Below, in pieces: positions 50,604 to 59,786 of a stretch of 64,000 nt of DNA. The DNA is from UBA2020 sp964551435. GTDB lineage: Bacteria; Pseudomonadota; Alphaproteobacteria; Micavibrionales; UBA2020. The position numbers and the translations under genes are program-made. The stretch covers positions 10,323-74,322 of the forward strand of contig CAZKBS010000008.1 of NCBI GenBank assembly GCA_964551435.1, given 5' to 3'. The notes below the pieces were generated by a model. That model saw only the letters and a list, made by a program, of their open reading frames with translations, was not told where the DNA came from and ran no database searches. The stretch's first letter is position 1. Each line of letters opens with the position of its first letter.

Positions 50604-53381
50604 ATGGCCGAGAAAAAAGATTTTCTGTTTGATCCCGCCCGCAACCCGCTCTACCGCGACGATTACCGCCCGACGGAATACAAAATTCCCGCGGTGAAGC
50701 TCGACATTGCTCTGGATGAAACCCAGACCGTGGTCACCAGCCGTATCCATGTCACGCGCAACCCCGACCTGCCCAATGCCGGCGGCGCGCTGGTGCTGGA
50801 TGGCGAAGGTCTCAAGCTCAAATCCCTCAAGATCATCGAAAACGGCGTGGCGCGCGATATGGACCGCAGCGAATTTGTGGTGACGGATAAAAACCTGATC
50901 CTCAAAAACCCGCCCGCGCAGCCGTTCGACGTCGAAATCGTCACCGAAATCAATCCGGCGGAAAACACCACGCTGTCCGGTATTTACATGGCGGGCGATA
51001 TCCTGTGTTCGCAGTGCGAGGCGCAGGGATTCCGCCGCATTACCTATTTCCTCGACCGTCCCGACAATCTCGCGACCTATGACGTGACGCTGACGGGCGA
51101 TAAACAGAAATTCCCGGTGCTGCTGTCGAACGGCAACGGCGAGCCTTCCAAAACCACCGACAACGGCGACGGCACGCACAGCATCAACTGGAAAGATCCG
51201 TGGCCGAAGCCGAGCTATCTGTTCGCGGTTGTCGCGGGCGATATGCATGTGCTCGAAGATACCTTCACCACCATGAACGGCAAAAAAGTCGACCTGCGTA
51301 TTTATGTGCAGGACGGATACGAAGACAAAATCACCTGGGCCATGGAATCGCTGAAGCGTTCGATGAAATGGGACGAAGACCGTTATGGCCGTGAATACGA
51401 CCTTGATTGCTTCCACATCGTCGCCGTTGATAAATTCAACGCGGGCGCGATGGAAAACAAGGGCCTGAACGTTTTCAACGTGAAATACCTTGTCGGCAGC
51501 GCCGAAGTTTCCACCGACGACGAGCTGATTGATATCGAAGCCGTCATCGGCCACGAATATTTCCACAACTATTCCGGCGACCGCGTCACCGTGCGCGACT
51601 GGTTCGAACTGACACTGAAAGAAGGTTTCACCGTCCTGCGTGACCGCCAGTTCACCGAAGACATGCACTCCAAGGAAATCAAGCGTATCGACGATGCTGT
51701 CGGCCTGCGCTCCGCCCAGTTCATGGAAGATGCCGGCCCGACGTCGCACCCCATCCGCCCCGACCGCGTGGAGGAATTCGACAACATCTATACCGGCACC
51801 ATCTACGAAAAAGGCTCCCACGTGCTGGGCATGCTGCACACCATGATGGGCGAAGCCACATGGCGCGCGGCGACCGACGAATATTTCCGCCGCTTCGATG
51901 GTCAGGCTGTCACCTGCGATGATTTCGTGGACGTGATGCAGGAAGTATCTGGCATCGACCTCACGCAGTTCCGCCAGTGGTACAACCAGTCCGGCACGCC
52001 GGAAATCAGCTACACGGGCGATTATGATGCAGCCAGCAGAACCTACCGCCTGACGCTGACGCAAAACACGCCGCCCACGGCAGACCAGCCCGCGAAAGTG
52101 CCGCTGCATATACCCATCGCCGTCGGTCTGATCGGCCAGAGCGGCAAGGACGTGCCCCTCACCCTCGCCGGCGACACAGCGGGCAGCACCGCGCCGACCA
52201 CGCGCGTGCTGCACCTGACCGAAGCCAGCCAGACGTTCGAATTCAAAAACATCGACGGGCCCGTGGTGCCGTCCATCCTGCGCGGTTTCTCCGCCCCCGT
52301 AAAAGTCACGACCCAGCCGACCGACGATGAACTCGTCTTCCGCATGGCGCACGACAGCGACGGTTTCAACAAATATGAAGCAACCGAACGCCTGATGGTC
52401 AAAACTCTGCACAAGCTCATCAAACAGGCCGAAAACGACCTGCCGCTGACACTGGAGCAAGGCTTCATCGACGCTTATGGCGAAAACGTCAAAAATGCGC
52501 TGACGGGCGATCTGGCGTTCAACGCGCGCACGCTCGGCCTGCCGCCTTATAACATCATCATTCAGGACCTCAAAACCCTCGACCCCGATGCGGTTTCCGA
52601 AGCGATTGATTTCATGAAGACCACGCTGGCCAAAACCTATGCGGAGGAATTCAAGAATATCTACACCGCCACCGCCGCGCCCGCGGGCGAGACCTATAAC
52701 GTCGTACCGACACAGGTCGGACGCCGCGAGCTGCACAACACCGCCCTTGGCTTCATTGGCAAACTAGAAACACCGGATGCCGCGCTGGATGCCGTTGCGC
52801 AGTATGGACATTCCAAAAACATGACCGAAAAACTGGCCGCACTGGGTGTGATGACCCGCATGACCAACAAAGACGCCGTGCTGGTTGCGGACAAGCTGCT
52901 GGAAGATTTCTATGGCCGTTACAAGGATAACAACAACCTTGTCGACAAATGGCTGTCGCTGCAGGCGGGACGCCCGGCCGACGGTGCGCTGGATCGCGTG
53001 CGCGAGTTGATGAAACACGAAGCCTACGACGCGACCAACCCCAACAAGGTTTACGCGCTGATTGGCGGCTTCACGTCCGGCAATCCGTCCGCCTTCCACG
53101 ACAAGGATGGCAGCGGGTATAAGTTCCTCGCGGATACCATCATCGACCTCAACGATGTGAATGCGAAAACGGCGACCAACCTTGCCAAACGCTTCACGCA
53201 GTTCAAGCGCTACGACGCAGACCGTCAGGTGCTGATGATTGCGCAGATGGAACGTATCATGGCCGTGCCGACGCTGGATATCGGCATCAAGGAAATCATC
53301 GGCAAGGCGCTGGATACGGTGGAGAAAAAACCCACCAACGACAACGCCCGCAAAGCCGCTCCCGCGCGCAAGCAGGGCTGA
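50604..53381 (+). CDS. pepN: aminopeptidase N (M1 family)
   Basis: 925 residues from the ATG at 50604; an ATG seven codons earlier is possible. The M1 exopeptidase motif is GAMENKGLNVF near residue 290. The zinc site HEYFH lies in VIGHEYFHNYSGDRVTVRD, with the second Glu ligand in LTLKEGFTVLRD. DUF3458 beta and helical C-terminal domains follow, matching the E. coli PepN type (about 870 residues). The enzyme trims N-terminal residues from peptides in the cytoplasm. It has its own promoter and a strong terminator. Confidence 0.96.
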   Translation: MAEKKDFLFDPARNPLYRDDYRPTEYKIPAVKLDIALDETQTVVTSRIHVTRNPDLPNAGGALVLDGEGLKLKSLKIIENGVARDMDRSEFVVTDKNLILKNPPAQPFDVEIVTEINPAENTTLSGIYMAGDILCSQCEAQGFRRITYFLDRPDNLATYDVTLTGDKQKFPVLLSNGNGEPSKTTDNGDGTHSINWKDPWPKPSYLFAVVAGDMHVLEDTFTTMNGKKVDLRIYVQDGYEDKITWAMESLKRSMKWDEDRYGREYDLDCFHIVAVDKFNAGAMENKGLNVFNVKYLVGSAEVSTDDELIDIEAVIGHEYFHNYSGDRVTVRDWFELTLKEGFTVLRDRQFTEDMHSKEIKRIDDAVGLRSAQFMEDAGPTSHPIRPDRVEEFDNIYTGTIYEKGSHVLGMLHTMMGEATWRAATDEYFRRFDGQAVTCDDFVDVMQEVSGIDLTQFRQWYNQSGTPEISYTGDYDAASRTYRLTLTQNTPPTADQPAKVPLHIPIAVGLIGQSGKDVPLTLAGDTAGSTAPTTRVLHLTEASQTFEFKNIDGPVVPSILRGFSAPVKVTTQPTDDELVFRMAHDSDGFNKYEATERLMVKTLHKLIKQAENDLPLTLEQGFIDAYGENVKNALTGDLAFNARTLGLPPYNIIIQDLKTLDPDAVSEAIDFMKTTLAKTYAEEFKNIYTATAAPAGETYNVVPTQVGRRELHNTALGFIGKLETPDAALDAVAQYGHSKNMTEKLAALGVMTRMTNKDAVLVADKLLEDFYGRYKDNNNLVDKWLSLQAGRPADGALDRVRELMKHEAYDATNPNKVYALIGGFTSGNPSAFHDKDGSGYKFLADTIIDLNDVNAKTATNLAKRFTQFKRYDADRQVLMIAQMERIMAVPTLDIGIKEIIGKALDTVEKKPTNDNARKAAPARKQG

Positions 53382-53390
53382 TAGACACGA

Positions 53391-53440
53391 CAAACAAAAA
53401 ACGGCGGCCGGAGAATTTCCGCGCCGCCGTTTTTGTTTGC
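53391..53440. terminator. bidirectional rho-independent terminator after pepN
   Basis: ACGGCGGC (53401-53408) pairs with GCCGCCGT (53423-53430). The flanks CAAACAAAAA and TTTTTGTTTG extend the complementarity, and an inner CGGA/TCCG pair adds a small second stem. It ends pepN and the convergent MBL hydrolase operon. Confidence 0.87.
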
Positions 53441-53451
53441 TAAAAGCGTGA

Positions 53452-54237
53452 TTAACGCTGGTTGCCCTTCATATCGATTTCAAGACCGTCATAGGCCGGA
53501 CGGATATCCGGCGGCAGCTCGTCGCACAGGGTTTTATAATCCATATGCGTCGTCAGGACGGTGATATAGGTCATTTTCGGCTTCAAAATCGCCGCCCATT
53601 CTTTCACACGCCGCAAATTCGCGTGGGTCATGACGCTCTCTTTGTGATAGCTGCTGGCATCAACCACCCATGTTTCAATGCCGCGCAGCGCCTTCAGCGA
53701 CTTTTCCGGCATTTCGGCGACATCTACGCAATAAGCGAAATCGCCAAAACGGAACCCTAGCGACAGGCAGGTGGTGTGGTCCTGCTCGAAGGTTTCAATA
53801 TCGATATCACCGATGCGGAAACTGTCGTAATTGCCGATTTCATGGCGGCTGAACGACTGCACGTAAATACCGTTGCTGCTGGTATTGAACAAATACGGCC
53901 AGCGGCGGTCGATTTCGTCCAGCGTTTCCTTGTTGCTGTAAATCGGCATCATCTGGTTGTTGTGATAGGCGTGCACGCGCAAATCGTCGATGCCGTTCAC
54001 ATGGTCGGAATGGGCATGACTGATAAGCGCGGCATCTATTTTCTTGATGCCGACATTGTTCAGCTGGTGCCTGAGGTCATAGGTTGCATCGATAAGGATG
54101 CTTGTTTTTTCCGTCTGCGCCAGAAGCGATGCGCGGTTGCGGTGGTTTTTCGGTTCGCTGGGGTCACACGTGCCCCAAAAACCGCCCGCTGCAGGCGTAC
54201 CAAGGGAAGATCCACATCCCAAAACCGTAAACTTCAT
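53452..54237 (-). CDS. metallo-beta-lactamase fold phosphodiesterase-like hydrolase (COG1235, PhnP-like)
   Basis: 261 residues. The N-terminus FTVLGCGSSLGTP is typical of the PhnP/COG1235 group. The metal motif is LISHAHSDHVNGIDDLR near residue 75, with further ligands in FEQDHTTCLS and SYHKESVMTHANL. PhnP cleaves cyclic ribose phosphates, but outside phn operons the substrate is not known. It ends a minus-strand operon after tatD with a 40-base gap, an order repeated in many Alphaproteobacteria. The ATG has AAGGA upstream. Confidence 0.9.
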   Translation of the reverse strand: MKFTVLGCGSSLGTPAAGGFWGTCDPSEPKNHRNRASLLAQTEKTSILIDATYDLRHQLNNVGIKKIDAALISHAHSDHVNGIDDLRVHAYHNNQMMPIYSNKETLDEIDRRWPYLFNTSSNGIYVQSFSRHEIGNYDSFRIGDIDIETFEQDHTTCLSLGFRFGDFAYCVDVAEMPEKSLKALRGIETWVVDASSYHKESVMTHANLRRVKEWAAILKPKMTYITVLTTHMDYKTLCDELPPDIRPAYDGLEIDMKGNQR

Positions 54238-54277
54238 TTTTGTTATCCTTCTGGTTTGCCGGTTTCAAACAAGGCCG

Positions 54278-55069
54278 TCAGTTTTCGGCCACTTGTGCGC
54301 GGTCAAAAAGCCGCAGGAAATTCTCGCCCGTCTGGCGCACGACGTCTTCATAGCTTACGCCTTTCAACTCCGCGACCAGCCGCGCGGTATGCACGACGAA
54401 AGCGGGTTCGTTACGCTTGCCGCGGTTCGGCACGGGCGCCAGATACGGGCTATCGGTTTCGACCAAAATCCGGTCAAGCGGCGTACGCTTGACGACTTCG
54501 CGCAAATCTTCGGATTTTTTGAACGTGATGATGCCCGAAAACGAAATGTAAAAGCCGATATCAAGCGCCTGTTCGGCCAGCCACTGCGTGCCGCTGAAAC
54601 AGTGCATGACACCGCGCGATTTCCCCTGCCCCGCGCTGCGCAGGATACGCATGGTGTCTTCTTCTGCATCGCGGGTATGGATGACCAGCGGCAAATCGGT
54701 TTCGATGCCGACGGCGATATGCTTTTCGAAAACACGCTGCTGCACATCGCGCGGCGCGTGGTCGTAATAATAATCCAGCCCCGTCTCGCCGATACCGGCC
54801 ACTTTGGGCAGCTTTGTCAGCGCAATGATATCGGCAGCGGAAAGTTTGACCTCCGCTTCCTCCGCCGCATGATGGGGGTGCGTACCGACAGTACAATGGA
54901 TATAGGGGAACGCATCGGCCACCGCGCGAATGCGGTCAAAATGGGCGATCTGCGTGCAAATTGTCAGCATCTGGCGCACGCCCGCGCTGCGGGCACGGCT
55001 GACAATTTCGGCGACGCCTTCCTCCGCGAAATCCGGGTAATCCAGATGGCAATGGCTATCGACCAGCAT
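54278..55069 (-). CDS. tatD: TatD family metal-dependent deoxyribonuclease
   Basis: 263 residues, TIM-barrel amidohydrolase. The metal motif is DSHCHLDYPD at the N-terminus, followed by GETGLDYYYDHAP, VIHTRDAEEDT, MHCFSG and the Asp in ETDSPYLAPVP. The start codon overlaps the metG stop by one base. The metG-tatD-MBL order is conserved in the class. TatD proteins act as 3'-5' DNases; the symbol is by family. Confidence 0.93.
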   Translation of the reverse strand: MLVDSHCHLDYPDFAEEGVAEIVSRARSAGVRQMLTICTQIAHFDRIRAVADAFPYIHCTVGTHPHHAAEEAEVKLSAADIIALTKLPKVAGIGETGLDYYYDHAPRDVQQRVFEKHIAVGIETDLPLVIHTRDAEEDTMRILRSAGQGKSRGVMHCFSGTQWLAEQALDIGFYISFSGIITFKKSEDLREVVKRTPLDRILVETDSPYLAPVPNRGKRNEPAFVVHTARLVAELKGVSYEDVVRQTGENFLRLFDRAQVAEN

Positions 55070-56643
55070 CAGGCGGTCTTTTCCTGCGCGGCGGGTTCTT
55101 CCTCCACGATGCGGGGGAAGACGCCTTCGGGCTTGGGCAGTTCGGTGCCCGGCTGCAGCGCATGCTGGGAGCCGATATGCGCAAAATCACGCGCCGATGC
55201 CGCAACCGCGACCTGATCAAGGATACGGTTCGCCGCCACGGGCACGAAAGGCTGCAAAATCAGGCCAAGGTTACGAATAGTTTCCGCCAGCACATACAAA
55301 ACCGTCTGCATGCGCGCAGGGTCTGTTTTCTTGAGCGTCCATGGCGCCTGTTCGTCAATATAGGCATTGGCGGCATTGGCAACGCGCACGATTTCTTCAA
55401 GCGCGCGGCTGAATTGCAGTTTTTCAAACTCTCCGCGCACGGCGACCAGCATTTCCTGACCCGCATGGTTCAAAAGCGCATGGTCGACATCTTCGAGGAT
55501 GCCCGGCTGCGGCACTTTGGCTTCGCAGTTTTTATTGATTTGCGACAGCGTGCGCTGCACAAGGTTGCCCATGTTATTCGCAAGTTCCGCATTGATGCGG
55601 GCCGTCATCAGCGGCCAGGAAATATCGCCATCCTGACCGAACGTCACTTCGCGCATCAGCGCATAGCGGCTGGCATCGGCGCCGAATTTTTCGACAAGAT
55701 TTTGCGGCGAGATGACATTACCGAGGGATTTCGACATCTTATTGCCACCCGTCAGCAGGAAACCGTGGCCAAAGACACGCTTGGGCAGCGGAATATCCAG
55801 CGACATCAAAATTGCCGGCCAGTAAATCGCATGGAAACGCACGATATCCTTGCCGATAAGATGCACATCCGCGGGCCAGTATTTTTTAAACAGCCCGTTT
55901 TTGTCTTCCGGATATCCCAGCGCAGAGATATAGTTGAGAAGCGCGTCAATCCAGACATACATAACGTGTTTTTCATCGCCCGGCACCGGAATGCCCCAGT
56001 TAAAACTGGTGCGCGAAATCGACAGATCTTTCAACCCCTGTTTCACGAAACTGACGACTTCGTTGCGGCGGAAAGCGGGCTGGATGAAATCCGGCTGGCT
56101 TTCGTAGAGATCGAGGAGTTTTTGCTCATACGCGGAGAGTTTGAAGAAATAGCTTTCTTCCTCGATCCACTCCACCTCGGTGCCTGTCGCGGTGCAGATT
56201 TTTTTACCATCTTCGCGCGTGGTCAGCTCGTCTTCGCCGTAATAGGCTTCGTCGCGCACGGAATACCAGCCGGCGTATTTATTCAGATATATATCGCCGC
56301 GCTCCTGCATTTTACGCCATGCGTATTGCGACGCTTTTTTATGGTCGTCCTGCGTGGTGCGGATGAACTGGTCGTTCGAGATATTCAGGTATTTCGTCTG
56401 CTCGATGAACGTGGCGGCAATATCATCGGCGAATTGCTGCGGCGATTTGCCTTTGCTCTCGGCCATTTTCTGGACTTTTTGTCCATGCTCGTCCGTGCCG
56501 GTCAGGAAATAGACGTCAAAACCGTCGAGGCGCTTGAAGCGCGCCATCACGTCCGCGCCGATGACTTCATAGGCGTGGCCCAGATGCGGCGGCGCGTTTA
56601 CGTATGAAATCGCCGTGGTGATGTAGAAAGGCTGTTTGCTCAT
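55069..56643 (-). CDS. metG: methionyl-tRNA synthetase
   Basis: 524 residues. Class I motifs HIGH (PPHLGHAYEVIGAD) near residue 17 and KMSKSLGNV near 300. The zinc-knuckle cysteines of the MetG1 type are not apparent, and there is no C-terminal EMAPII-like tRNA-binding domain, as in the MetG2 group. An anticodon-binding helical domain follows from about 380. The ATG has GAGGG upstream. Confidence 0.96.
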   Translation of the reverse strand: MSKQPFYITTAISYVNAPPHLGHAYEVIGADVMARFKRLDGFDVYFLTGTDEHGQKVQKMAESKGKSPQQFADDIAATFIEQTKYLNISNDQFIRTTQDDHKKASQYAWRKMQERGDIYLNKYAGWYSVRDEAYYGEDELTTREDGKKICTATGTEVEWIEEESYFFKLSAYEQKLLDLYESQPDFIQPAFRRNEVVSFVKQGLKDLSISRTSFNWGIPVPGDEKHVMYVWIDALLNYISALGYPEDKNGLFKKYWPADVHLIGKDIVRFHAIYWPAILMSLDIPLPKRVFGHGFLLTGGNKMSKSLGNVISPQNLVEKFGADASRYALMREVTFGQDGDISWPLMTARINAELANNMGNLVQRTLSQINKNCEAKVPQPGILEDVDHALLNHAGQEMLVAVRGEFEKLQFSRALEEIVRVANAANAYIDEQAPWTLKKTDPARMQTVLYVLAETIRNLGLILQPFVPVAANRILDQVAVAASARDFAHIGSQHALQPGTELPKPEGVFPRIVEEEPAAQEKTA

Positions 56644-56703
56644 GCCTGCCCTCTTTCGCGCCTGCGGCGCCGGTTTGTTAGTTTCTTGTTGCCGGAAAAA
56701 ACG

Positions 56704-57894
56704 CTAGAGCGTCAGCCCGGGATGGTTCGGATTTTGAAGCATCTGGAAAGATGCGATTATGGCCTGCCGCTTGTCAAGGTTATAAGAATCCACCTGCGCG
56801 AAGAAACGCGAGAGTTTTTCCCATGTTTCAATGAAATGCTGCGGGGGATATAGCGCCGCAAGCCGTTGAAAAACCTCGGCATCGCCGGGCAAAACGTCGA
56901 GTATCGGCTGCCCCCGCGCCTGCAGCCGCGCCAGACGCGCGCACCAGCCCGTCATGACATCGCAGGCGGTGTCGAACGAACGCTCTGCCCCGAATTTGCC
57001 GAATTTTTCGGCAAGGTCGTGCACCAGCAGCATGTCGAGATCCGGCAGCGTCGATGCCGCCTTGAGCAAATCCTGATAGAGCGCAATCCCGTCATCGGCA
57101 TGGAATTGCAGCGCGCGGCCGATGCTGCCCTCGGCCAGTTTGACAAGCATTGCTTTTTGCGCGCTCGACAATCCCGGCACCATGCGGTCAAGCAGTTGCG
57201 ACATCTGCATATCGCCCAGCGGCGCGACAGGTATCATGCGGCAGCGCGAGCGGATAGTCGGCAGAAAACCGCCCGGCTGCGCCGTGGTCAAAATCAGAAC
57301 GGTTTTTTTCGGCGGCTCTTCGAGGATTTTCAACAGCGCGTTCTGGCTGCTCTGGTTCAAATACTCGGCGCTGTCGACGATGACAACGCGCCAGCCGCCC
57401 TCCGCCGCTGTCTTGCGCAAAAACGGGTGAATGCGGCGCACGGTTTCAACCGAAATATCATTTTTCAGACGACCGCGTTTTTCGTCAAATTCACGCTCGA
57501 CCGTCAGCAAATCTGCATGACCGCCCGACAGCACGCGGCGAAAAACCGGATGTTCAGGCGCGACGTATAGATTTTCCGGCGGCGCGGCATCGCCGAACAA
57601 TCCGCCGCCCGCACTCTCCACCCCTTGCGAAAGTAAAAAACGCGCCAGACGATAGGCCAGCGTCGCCTTGCCGATACCGGGCGGCCCCGCCAGAATAATC
57701 GCATGCGGCATGCGGCCCGCATTGAAATCGGCAAGAATGGATTTTTCAACCTGTTCATGCCCGATACAATCGGGGTTGCTGCGCGGCGTCAGGTCTTCGG
57801 CATCGGCAGGGCCAGCGGCTTCGTCGGCCAGCGCACCGGCGGCATCCATATCGGCATCAAGATTTTCTTCTTCATCGGCGAACAGGCTAACCAT
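56704..57894 (-). CDS. holB: DNA polymerase III delta' subunit
   Basis: 396 residues with an acidic N-terminal extension of about 40 residues (EEENLDADMDAAG). The AAA+ clamp-loader domain has Walker A LAGPPGIGKATLAYRLARFL, the DEAD-like region replaced by IVDSAEYLNQSSQNALLKILEEPP, and the arginine-finger-like FLPTIRSRCRMIPV. The delta' subunit is part of the clamp loader. It overlaps the tmk stop by eight bases and has GGAGG upstream. Confidence 0.93.
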   Translation of the reverse strand: MVSLFADEEENLDADMDAAGALADEAAGPADAEDLTPRSNPDCIGHEQVEKSILADFNAGRMPHAIILAGPPGIGKATLAYRLARFLLSQGVESAGGGLFGDAAPPENLYVAPEHPVFRRVLSGGHADLLTVEREFDEKRGRLKNDISVETVRRIHPFLRKTAAEGGWRVVIVDSAEYLNQSSQNALLKILEEPPKKTVLILTTAQPGGFLPTIRSRCRMIPVAPLGDMQMSQLLDRMVPGLSSAQKAMLVKLAEGSIGRALQFHADDGIALYQDLLKAASTLPDLDMLLVHDLAEKFGKFGAERSFDTACDVMTGWCARLARLQARGQPILDVLPGDAEVFQRLAALYPPQHFIETWEKLSRFFAQVDSYNLDKRQAIIASFQMLQNPNHPGLTL

Positions 57895-58567
57895 GTTTGG
57901 CCTCCGCCAGTGTCAGACCGAAACGCTGCGTCACAATATCCAACACACGGCGATGCACGGTTTGAATATCCTGCGCGGCGTCGATGACAACGCAGCGCTG
58001 CGGGTTTTGCCTGGCAATCGACAAGAACCCTTCGCGCAGACGGGTATGGAAGGCCAGCCCCATGCGTTCGTAGCGATCTTCGGTCGATTCCGTCACATTC
58101 GCCGTCTGGCTCATATGTTTCATGGAACGCGCAAGCCCTGCTTCGGGTTCGATATCGAAAATCAGCGTCAAGTCTGGCTGAAAATCACCCGCGACAAGGG
58201 CATAAAGTTTTTCGATCAGCGCGGCATCCAGCCCCATGCCATACCCCTGAAACGCACGCGTTGAATCCGCGAAGCGGTCGGATATCACCCACTGTCCGGC
58301 CTCCATCGATGGCCAGATTTTATTGACCAGATGTTCGCGGCGGGCGGAGAACATCAGCATCGCCTCGGTCAGCGGGTCGAAATTTCCGCTATCGCGCTGC
58401 AACAGCAGATTGCGGATACGTTCGGCCTGCGGCGTGCCGCCCGGCTCGCGCGTGGTCACGGCATCAATCCCCGCCGCCGCCAGCGCTGCCGCCAGCAGAC
58501 GTATCTGCGTCGACTTGCCCGTGCCGTCGCCGCCTTCAAGGGTGATGAATACGCCTTTCGCCGTCAT
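57887..58567 (-). CDS. tmk: thymidylate kinase
   Basis: 226 residues. P-loop ITLEGGDGTGKSTQIRLLA at the N-terminus, TREPGGTPQAERIR, the DR motif in ISDRFADSTRAFQG, and the lid. It phosphorylates dTMP to dTDP. The tmk-holB pair is conserved across proteobacteria. It starts 17 bases after dacA ends. Confidence 0.96.
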   Translation of the reverse strand: MTAKGVFITLEGGDGTGKSTQIRLLAAALAAAGIDAVTTREPGGTPQAERIRNLLLQRDSGNFDPLTEAMLMFSARREHLVNKIWPSMEAGQWVISDRFADSTRAFQGYGMGLDAALIEKLYALVAGDFQPDLTLIFDIEPEAGLARSMKHMSQTANVTESTEDRYERMGLAFHTRLREGFLSIARQNPQRCVVIDAAQDIQTVHRRVLDIVTQRFGLTLAEAKHG

Positions 58568-58584
58568 GCCCGCGATTGCCCCCG

Positions 58585-59733
58585 TTATTCCGACTGACCG
58601 AACAGCAGATAACGCGCGCGGTTTTTGGCGCGGCCAAAGAACCCGAGACGCGGCACATCGGCGCCCGTATAAAGCGAAACCTCGATCGGTGCCTGCTGCG
58701 GGATTTCGATTTTCAGCTTGCCCACCTCGGTGCCTTTTTTCACCGGTGCCGGAAGCGGAGATTCATAGGATACCGACATGCGCACTTCGCCCGCACGCGA
58801 ACGCGGCAGGACGATGCGCACGTCATCATTCACAACCAGCGGCACATCGGCGGATTTGCCCAGCCAGACGCTGGCACGGTCAATCGTTTCGCCCGCCTTG
58901 ACCAAGACCTTGCGGTCAAAGGTGCGGAACGCCCATTCGAGAAGACGGATGCTCTCCTCTTCACGCTCCTTGGTGCTTTCAAGGCCGTTCACCACCATGA
59001 TCACGCGGTGACCGTCGCGGATGGCCGAACCGATAAGGCCATAGCCCGCCGCTTCGGTATGTCCCGTTTTAAGGCCGTCTGCACCGGCAACCTTGCCCAA
59101 AAGCGGGTCGCGGTTCTGCTGGCGGATTTTGTTATAGGTATATTCTTTTTCCGCGAAGTAATGATAGTAGTCCGGAAAATCCTTGATGATGCGGTTCGCC
59201 AGAATGGCCAGATCCTGCGCCGTGGAATAATGGTCGGGGTCGGGCCAGCCGCTGGCGTTTTTGAAGTTGCTGTTCATCATGCCGAGCTGTTTGGCGCGCG
59301 CGGTCATGGCTTCGGCGAAGGCTTCTTCGGTGCCCGCAAGGCCTTCGGCGACGGCAATGGTGGCGTCATTGCCAGACTGGATGACGATGCCGCGAATGAG
59401 GTCTTCGACCTTCACGCGGTCGCCGACCTTGATGAACATTTTAGAGCCCTGCATGCTCCATGCTTTTTCACTGACGAGTATCTGGTCATCCAGCTTGATG
59501 CGGCCTTTTTTCAATTCCTCGAAAACCATATAGATCGTCATGACCTTGCTCATCGACGATGTCGGCATGGTTTCGGTCGCGTTTTTCTCCAAAAGCACAA
59601 CGCCGGTATCGACATCGACGATAATCGCCTGCTTGGCTTTCGTCTCGATCTGCGCAAAAGCCGGCGCGGTTGCCACCGTCAGGAAAACAAAAGCAGCGGC
59701 CAGCAGGGCCACGGTACGCGGTAGAGTGTTCAT
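58585..59733 (-). CDS. dacA: D-alanyl-D-alanine carboxypeptidase (PBP5/6 family)
   Basis: 382 residues with a signal peptide (about 1-28, VALLAAAFVFLTVATAPAFA). The penicillin-binding motifs are SMSK (SxxK) in PTSSMSKVM, SGN in IQSGNDATI and KTG in LKTGHTEAAGYG. A C-terminal PBP5_C beta domain (VPLVVNDDVRIVLPRS) and an end helix complete the PBP5 type. It trims pentapeptides of peptidoglycan in the periplasm. It belongs to the mltB-rlpA-dacA wall-remodelling set. Confidence 0.95.
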   Translation of the reverse strand: MNTLPRTVALLAAAFVFLTVATAPAFAQIETKAKQAIIVDVDTGVVLLEKNATETMPTSSMSKVMTIYMVFEELKKGRIKLDDQILVSEKAWSMQGSKMFIKVGDRVKVEDLIRGIVIQSGNDATIAVAEGLAGTEEAFAEAMTARAKQLGMMNSNFKNASGWPDPDHYSTAQDLAILANRIIKDFPDYYHYFAEKEYTYNKIRQQNRDPLLGKVAGADGLKTGHTEAAGYGLIGSAIRDGHRVIMVVNGLESTKEREEESIRLLEWAFRTFDRKVLVKAGETIDRASVWLGKSADVPLVVNDDVRIVLPRSRAGEVRMSVSYESPLPAPVKKGTEVGKLKIEIPQQAPIEVSLYTGADVPRLGFFGRAKNRARYLLFGQSE

Positions 59734-59786
59734 TGCTTATCAGTCCCTCGTTGTTTCACGCCTTGAACGGCGGTTATTTGTTATTG

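Noticed and set aside
50580..52736. 718-codon minus-strand open frame opposite pepN
   Set aside because: Antisense shadow of aminopeptidase N, which has all its motifs.
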